From an uncultured Phycisphaerales bacterium (GTDB taxonomy: Bacteria; Planctomycetota; Phycisphaerae; Phycisphaerales; UBA1924), in NCBI GenBank assembly GCA_937871415.1, contig CALMQD010000572.1:1-7378 (forward strand): DNA of 7,378 nt, written 5' to 3'. Shown piece after piece: positions 1-4,044 of the stretch (within the stretch, counting starts at the first letter, position 1; the number at the start of each line of letters is the position of its first letter). The notes under the pieces are model-generated. The model was not told where the DNA came from. It did no database searches and saw only the letters and a program-made list of their open reading frames with translations. A program made the translations under genes and the position numbers.

Positions 1-5
1 GGGCC

Positions 6-545
6 ATGAGCCTGCCATTCAACCCTGCTCGCGCGGTTGTCGCGTTCGCTCTCGCCGGCGCGGCCCTGCTCTCCGGCGGCTGCCTCGAACGCACCATCAA
101 GGTGACGACCGAGCCCGAGGGCGCCGTGGTGTGGATCAACGACGTCGAGGTCGGCCGCACGCCCCTCGAGACCGACTTCACCTATTACGGCGATTTCTCG
201 GTGCGTATCCGCAAGGAAGGCTACGAGCCGGTGGTCGACGTCAAGCACGTGAGCGCACCGGTGCAGGAACTGCCCGTGGTGGACCTCGCGGCCGAGGCGC
301 TGCCCGTGAAGTTCGAGAACAACGTGTATTGGCACTGGGTGCTCGAGCCCGCGATCGAGGCGCGGATGAGCCCGACCGAAGCCGAGACGCGCGTCGTTCA
401 CGATGCCCTGCAGATGCGCCAGCAACTCCAGGGGATCGACGCGAGCGCCCAGAAGCCGGGTACCGAGGCCAAACCGGCTTCCGAGCCAGAGTCCAAGGAA
501 GCGCCGCAGCCCGAATCGACGCCCGCGGCCAGCGAGAACAAGTAA
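6..545 (+). CDS. PEGA-domain lipoprotein
   Basis: Predicted 179-residue envelope lipoprotein of unknown specific role. Residues 1-25 form a signal peptide with a hydrophobic core (about residues 10-22), ending in L-S-G-G before Cys26, the likely lipidation site; the lipobox is slightly off consensus (Ser at -3). Residues 31-76 form a PEGA domain: a strand, the literal P-E-G-A signature at 37-40, V-x-I-N-D at 42-46, G-R-T-P at 50-53, and the closing R-x-R-K-E-G-Y segment at 67-73. PEGA domains are small beta-sandwich modules common in surface proteins. Residues 104-140 hold an aromatic stretch (N-N-V-Y-W-H-W-V at 105-112) and a short helix. The tail from about 148 is rich in Glu, Pro, Lys, Ala and Ser and is probably disordered. 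Only five bases precede the ATG, so the start and any upstream partner cannot be checked. The family call is firm; the function is unknown. Confidence 0.85.
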   Translation: MSLPFNPARAVVAFALAGAALLSGGCLERTIKVTTEPEGAVVWINDVEVGRTPLETDFTYYGDFSVRIRKEGYEPVVDVKHVSAPVQELPVVDLAAEALPVKFENNVYWHWVLEPAIEARMSPTEAETRVVHDALQMRQQLQGIDASAQKPGTEAKPASEPESKEAPQPESTPAASENK

Positions 546-579
546 CGCTTGCGAAGGAGTGCGGGGCTTGGCTCGCGGC

Positions 580-1458
580 TCAGCGCGCAACCGGCCGCGC
601 CGGCACGCCCATGATCTTCGATCCCGGCGCGGCGGCCCGGATGATCACGCTCCCCGCGCCGGCGGTGACGTTCGCGCCGATCTCGATGCGCGGGATGGTC
701 CGCGTTCCCACCCCCAGGAGCGAGTCTTCGCCGACTCTGGTCGCGCCGGCGAGCACGCACCCCGGCGCGATGTGGACATTGCGCCCGATGACGCAATCGT
801 GCTCGACGATCGCGCCCGTGTTGATGATCGCAAAGTCCGCGACGACGGCGCGCGTGTGAACGACCGCGCGCGGGGCCACAAAGACGCCGCGGCCCAGGTG
901 CGCCGAAGGCGACACCTCCGCCGAGGGATGAACGAGCGTGGGCCAGCGCAGGTCGTTCCTGGTGGCGGTCACGTCGAGCAGCCGGCGGCGGACGTCGACG
1001 TGGCCGAGCCCCAGCGCCAACGCCGCGCCGGGGGGCAGGAGGCGCCAGTCGGCCAGCGATCCGATGCGAGGGGCGCCCTGCCACCCCACGCCGCGCCGGA
1101 CCGCGTCCGGAGCGGGCGAAGCCGGGGTGTGAAGACTGTGGGGGCGGCCCAGCGGCGCCGCGGCGTCATCGTCGAAGAATCCCGCGATGCGCCAGCCGAG
1201 GGTCTCGGCGGCCTCGGCGACAACGAGCGCATGCCCGCCGCCACCCAGAATGAAGAGGTCCCCCCAGGCCCGCGGTTCGGGCGGCGTGGGCTGCGGCCCG
1301 GTGCCGGATCGGACATGTGGGAGGTTCGTGGACACGCGATCCAAGTATCGGCAGGGCCAAGGGTTGAGGCGCACGGAAGCGGCGGGGCGAAACGGGAAAG
1401 TCCCGGCGGGGGCGTTTCCGGGGTTGCCAGTTGACGAAACCCCGGCGATTGCGGACAC
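580..1458 (-). CDS. NeuD/PglD-family sugar acyltransferase (hexapeptide repeat)
   Basis: Predicted cytoplasmic acetyl/acyltransferase of the NeuD/PglD type. Known members acetylate sialic acid or an amino-sugar nucleotide using acetyl-CoA. Residues 67-170 are the N-terminal Rossmann-like sugar-nucleotide domain, opening with F-I-L-G-G-G-G-H-A (69-77) and with G-F-F-D-D-D at 93-98. Residues 178-288 are a left-handed beta-helix of hexapeptide repeats; N-T-G-A-I-V-E-H-D-C (213-222) supplies His220, the expected catalytic base, and V-H-I-A-P-G-C-V-L-A-G follows. The end, I-M-G-V-P-A-R-P, is typical. The GTG at 1458 has GGAGGG eight bases upstream. It adds about 65 residues before the Rossmann core, low in recognisable structure; an in-frame GTG at 1335 would give 251 residues but lacks a ribosome site. 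No sugar biosynthesis genes adjoin it, so the substrate is unknown. The gene converges on the PEGA gene with a 34-base gap. Confidence 0.85.
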   Translation of the reverse strand: MSAIAGVSSTGNPGNAPAGTFPFRPAASVRLNPWPCRYLDRVSTNLPHVRSGTGPQPTPPEPRAWGDLFILGGGGHALVVAEAAETLGWRIAGFFDDDAAAPLGRPHSLHTPASPAPDAVRRGVGWQGAPRIGSLADWRLLPPGAALALGLGHVDVRRRLLDVTATRNDLRWPTLVHPSAEVSPSAHLGRGVFVAPRAVVHTRAVVADFAIINTGAIVEHDCVIGRNVHIAPGCVLAGATRVGEDSLLGVGTRTIPRIEIGANVTAGAGSVIIRAAAPGSKIMGVPARPVAR

Positions 1459-1459
1459 T
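1431..1459 (+). promoter_or_regulatory. Weak candidate sigma70-type promoter
   Basis: TTGACG (1431-1436, five of six matches to the -35 consensus) is followed by a 17-base spacer and GACACT (1454-1459, three of six matches to the -10 consensus). It would drive the coiled-coil gene with a leader of roughly 250 bases. The -10 is poor and the site overlaps the 5' end of the divergent NeuD-like gene, so this is a tentative call. Confidence 0.2.
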
Positions 1460-1466
1460 TACGGTT

Positions 1467-1472
1467 CCCTCC
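1467..1472 (-). promoter_or_regulatory. Ribosome binding site for the NeuD-like gene
   Basis: Read on the minus strand this is GGAGGG, followed by an eight-base spacer and then GTG at 1458-1456. It is the strongest Shine-Dalgarno match near either candidate start and is the reason for preferring 1458 over the GTG at 1335, which has no purine-rich site in front. Confidence 0.55.
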
Positions 1473-1699
1473 GGGCAACTTTCCCCCGTGACAGTGCGTA
1501 CGGGAGGTGTCGGCACGGGGAGGGGCGGGCGCTTGGTGCCCGCGGGTCCTCGGCGGAGCCGGGCGCCGGAATCGCTCCAGACAAGGATGGGCCGGGGAGG
1601 GGGCCGTCGGGATCATCCGCCCGGGGGCGGCTGGTTTCGGATCGACTCGGGCGTGGAGGGCTCGCGCGGCACGCGCGGGTGGGCTGGTAGCAAGCAAGC

Positions 1700-1703
1700 G
1701 GAG
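1700..1703 (+). promoter_or_regulatory. Ribosome binding site for the coiled-coil gene
   Basis: GGAG, nine bases before the ATG at 1713. It decides the start against the longer in-frame options (ATG at 1587 and the codon at 1431), whose translated extension is Gly/Arg/Pro-rich and shows no domain. Confidence 0.55.
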
Positions 1704-1712
1704 TACACGCGC

Positions 1713-3083
1713 ATGGCGGGCCGGACTTCTTCGAGTGTGGGCATGGGCATCGCGGTGACCGTCCTGGGCATCGCGACGCTGGCGCTCTTTGTGACCTCGC
1801 TGGTGTTCTTCTCGCAGAAGAACGCGGCGCAGAAAAGCCTGGTCGACGCGCGCGAGAACGCGAAGGACTACATCACCGACAGCGAGCGGGCCAAGGATTC
1901 GGTGCAGCAGGCGGTCCTCGCGGCCAAGAAGGATCGCAAGAGCCTCGTCGGCATGCTCATGAGCGGCATGGAGGAGACGATGGTGAAGGTCACGGGCTCG
2001 CGCCAGGACTCGTACGCCGACATGTCCCGCAAACTCGAGGCCTTCCCCGACGGCGCGACGACGAACGTGCTGGCGATGATCAAGAACCGTGACGCGCAGG
2101 TGGCCGCGCTCACGAAACGCGTGTCCGACGCGGAGGCGGCCCGCGACCGGGCGCTGGCCGACCGGGAGAATGAGGCGCGCCGCGTGCAGGGGATCGAGGA
2201 CGCCAACCGCGCGACCCTCGCGGCCCTCAACGCCGAACTGGACAAGTACAAGAACCAGGTCGACCAGCTGCGCGACCAGATCAACGGGTACCGCCAGGAA
2301 CTCGAGGCCCGCGCCGACCGGATCCGCACCGAGGCGGACTCGAGCGTCCAGGCGCTGCGGACCGAGATCGAGAACCTCCAGAAGGACCGGGCGCTGGCGC
2401 AGGCCCGCGTCGCGGAACTCGAGAAGGCCGTCGCCGGCCAGCGCTACAGCGGCCAGGCGGAGTACGCCCTGGTCGACGGGCAGATCATCGGGCTCGACGC
2501 CGTCGACCGCACGGTGTTCATCAACCTGGGCAGGAAGGACCGCCTGACGCTCGGGATGACCTTCCAGGTCTATTCCGACGCGACGGCGCTCAAGCCCGAC
2601 GCCGACGGCAACTTCCCCGCCGGCAAGGCGGCCATCGAGGTCATCAAGATCGACCAGGACACGGCGACCTGCCGCGTGCTGTCGGAGCGGCGCGGGAGCC
2701 CGATCATCCGCGGCGACGTGATCGTCAACGCCGTGTACGACCCGAAGAAGGTCTACAAGTTCGTCGTCTTCGGCAACTTCGACGCCAACCACGACGGGCG
2801 CTTCACGCCGCAGGAAGCGGCCGACGTCCGCGCGAAGATCGCGGCGTGGCGCGGCCAGGTGGTCGAGGACCTGACGGGCGACGTGGACTTCGTGGTGCTG
2901 GGCGAGCGCCCCGTCCTCCCGCCCGAGCCCAGCCGGAACGCCCCGGTCGAGGTGCTGCAGGAGTTCATCCGCCTCAAGCAGATCCGCGATCGGTACGACG
3001 AACTTTCGCAGCGTGCCGCCGAGAGCGCCATCCCGGTGCTCAATCTCAACCGGCTCGACACGCTCACCGGCGGCGGGCTGTAG
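1713..3083 (+). CDS. Membrane-anchored coiled-coil protein with BRCT-like/EF-hand C-terminus
   Basis: A 456-residue protein I cannot assign to a named family. Residues 10-33 are one hydrophobic membrane segment after a short N-terminus. Residues 37-110 are helical and charged. Residues about 125-243 are a long heptad-rich coiled coil, probably oligomerising. Residues 250-343 look like a small beta-domain (V-D-G-Q-I-I-G, V-F-I-N-L-G-R-K-D at 268-276, then G-D-V-I-V-N). Residues 347-456 resemble a BRCT fold: a first strand (K-F-V-V-F-G-N-F), a helix (A-D-V-R-A-K-I-A-A-W), then V-V-E-D-L-T-G-D-V-D-F-V-V-L-G-E and a closing helix plus I-P-V-L-N-L-N. A complete EF-hand-type loop sits at 357-368. 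The ATG at 1713 has GGAG nine bases upstream; in-frame extension to 1431 is open but low-complexity. Which side of the membrane the bulk faces is unclear. Probably transcribed alone, given the terminator downstream. Confidence 0.8.
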   Translation: MAGRTSSSVGMGIAVTVLGIATLALFVTSLVFFSQKNAAQKSLVDARENAKDYITDSERAKDSVQQAVLAAKKDRKSLVGMLMSGMEETMVKVTGSRQDSYADMSRKLEAFPDGATTNVLAMIKNRDAQVAALTKRVSDAEAARDRALADRENEARRVQGIEDANRATLAALNAELDKYKNQVDQLRDQINGYRQELEARADRIRTEADSSVQALRTEIENLQKDRALAQARVAELEKAVAGQRYSGQAEYALVDGQIIGLDAVDRTVFINLGRKDRLTLGMTFQVYSDATALKPDADGNFPAGKAAIEVIKIDQDTATCRVLSERRGSPIIRGDVIVNAVYDPKKVYKFVVFGNFDANHDGRFTPQEAADVRAKIAAWRGQVVEDLTGDVDFVVLGERPVLPPEPSRNAPVEVLQEFIRLKQIRDRYDELSQRAAESAIPVLNLNRLDTLTGGGL

Positions 3084-3119
3084 GCCGCTCCCCGGATTTT
3101 TCAGCGTCGTTCACCCGAG

Positions 3120-3152
3120 CAGCCCGCCCCTCCCGGCGGGCTGTTCTCTTTC
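3120..3152 (+). terminator. Intrinsic terminator after the coiled-coil gene
   Basis: A perfect nine-base-pair stem (CAGCCCGCC at 3120-3128 pairing with GGCGGGCTG at 3135-3143) with a six-base loop is followed by a pyrimidine tract containing six T (TTCTCTTTC). It begins 36 bases after the stop at 3083 and ends about 50 bases before the tpiA start, so tpiA probably has its own promoter in 3153-3190. I could not pick out a clear -35/-10 pair there. Confidence 0.75.
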
Positions 3153-3193
3153 GGGCGCGATCCCGGAGGCTTACGCTCAGGGCTCGCGTGTTT

Positions 3194-3197
3194 GGAG
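3194..3197 (+). promoter_or_regulatory. Ribosome binding site deciding a TTG start for tpiA
   Basis: GGAG with a seven-base spacer to TTG at 3205. No ATG or GTG lies in frame between here and the conserved G-G-N-W-K-M-N motif, so the TTG start depends on this site. Confidence 0.65.
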
Positions 3198-3204
3198 CAA
3201 CCCC

Positions 3205-3993
3205 TTGAGAACCCCCTTCGTCGGCGGCAACTGGAAGATGAACACGGACACGGCCTCGGCGCGGTCGCTGGCGCAGGGTGTTGCGCAGTGGGCCCGGGCG
3301 CAGAACAGCGCCGGCGCCGTCGAGGTCGCGATCTTCCCGCCGTTTGTGTACCTCGCCGAGGTCTCGCGCACGCTGCGCGAGGTCGGCAGCAGCGTGAAGC
3401 TGGGCGCCCAGGACGTGTACTTCGAGCCCGCCGGCGCGTTCACGGGCGAGGTCTCGGCGCCGATGCTCAAGGACGTCGGCGTGCAGGTTGTGCTCACGGG
3501 CCACTCCGAGCGCCGTCACGTGCTGGGAGAGAGCGACGAACTCGTGGGGCTCAAGACGCGCGCCGTGCTCTCGACCCCGGGGCTCTGCTGCATCCTGTGC
3601 GTCGGCGAGAAACTCGAAGAACGCCAGGCCGGCCAGACCAACAGCGTCAACGAGCGCCAACTCGTCGCGGCGCTCACGGGCCTGCGCCCCGAGCAACTCT
3701 CGGGCCTCACCGTCGCCTACGAGCCGGTGTGGGCCATCGGCACGGGCAAGACCGCGACGCCCTACGACGCCCAGGACGCCCACGCCCACATCCGCAGGGT
3801 GCTCTCCGTGCTGTTCACGCCCGAGGCCGCGGCCAAGGTCCGCATCCAGTACGGCGGCTCGGTCAAAGCCTCGAACGCACTGGAACTCTTCGCCCAACCC
3901 GACGTCGACGGCGGGCTCATCGGCGGGGCTTCGCTCAAGAGTGAGGAGTTCTGCGCGATCTGCGCCAGTGCCGCCGCGGCCAGGAAGAAGTAG
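3205..3993 (+). CDS. tpiA: Triosephosphate isomerase
   Basis: Interconverts dihydroxyacetone phosphate and glyceraldehyde 3-phosphate in glycolysis and gluconeogenesis; a cytoplasmic TIM barrel, usually a dimer. The 262 residues are close to the usual bacterial length of about 250. All hallmarks are present: G-G-N-W-K-M-N at 7-13 (substrate-binding Asn9, Lys11), G-H-S-E-R-R at 99-104 (electrophile His100), A-Y-E-P-V-W-A-I-G-T-G at 171-181 with catalytic base Glu173 and the flexible loop 6, then Y-G-G-S-V-K at 216-221 and G-G-L-I-G-G-A-S-L at 236-244 for the phosphate. The start is TTG, preceded by GGAG; the frame remains open upstream to 3013 but that stretch overlaps the previous gene's end and its terminator. 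The gene is convergent with the ComEC gene, 51 bases apart. No other glycolytic gene is visible beside it. Confidence 0.97.
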   Translation: MRTPFVGGNWKMNTDTASARSLAQGVAQWARAQNSAGAVEVAIFPPFVYLAEVSRTLREVGSSVKLGAQDVYFEPAGAFTGEVSAPMLKDVGVQVVLTGHSERRHVLGESDELVGLKTRAVLSTPGLCCILCVGEKLEERQAGQTNSVNERQLVAALTGLRPEQLSGLTVAYEPVWAIGTGKTATPYDAQDAHAHIRRVLSVLFTPEAAAKVRIQYGGSVKASNALELFAQPDVDGGLIGGASLKSEEFCAICASAAAARKK

Positions 3994-4044
3994 GAGCCGG
4001 TCGCGCAGCCGCAGGCCGATCGGCATGTACACAATCGTCCGACG

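Larger units (their letters stand above)
1459..1712. other. G-rich divergent intergenic region
   Basis: This stretch separates the NeuD-like gene (leftward) from the coiled-coil gene (rightward) and must hold control signals for one or both. The plus strand is strongly G-rich, with runs at 1517-1529 and 1594-1626. A six-base-pair GC hairpin can form at 1525-1543 (arms GCGGGC and GCCCGC, seven-base loop). The reading frame of the downstream gene stays open through it back to 1431, but the encoded stretch is Gly/Arg/Pro-rich with no domain, so I treat it as untranslated leader. I see no convincing small gene or RNA. Confidence 0.4.

Noticed and set aside
546..603. Possible bidirectional terminator between the PEGA and NeuD-like genes
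   Set aside because: The only neat inverted repeat (CCGGC with GCCGG, three-base loop, 591-603) lies within the coding end of the NeuD-like gene and has no T-tract.
969..2792. 607-codon open frame on the minus strand
   Set aside because: It spans parts of the NeuD-like and coiled-coil genes and the intergenic region between them, and its translation is Arg/Ala/Val/Leu-rich with no domain. It is an antisense shadow typical of GC-rich DNA.
3013..3204. In-frame upstream extension of tpiA
   Set aside because: It overlaps the coding end of the previous gene and passes through its terminator hairpin. TIM proteins start just before the G-N-W-K motif.
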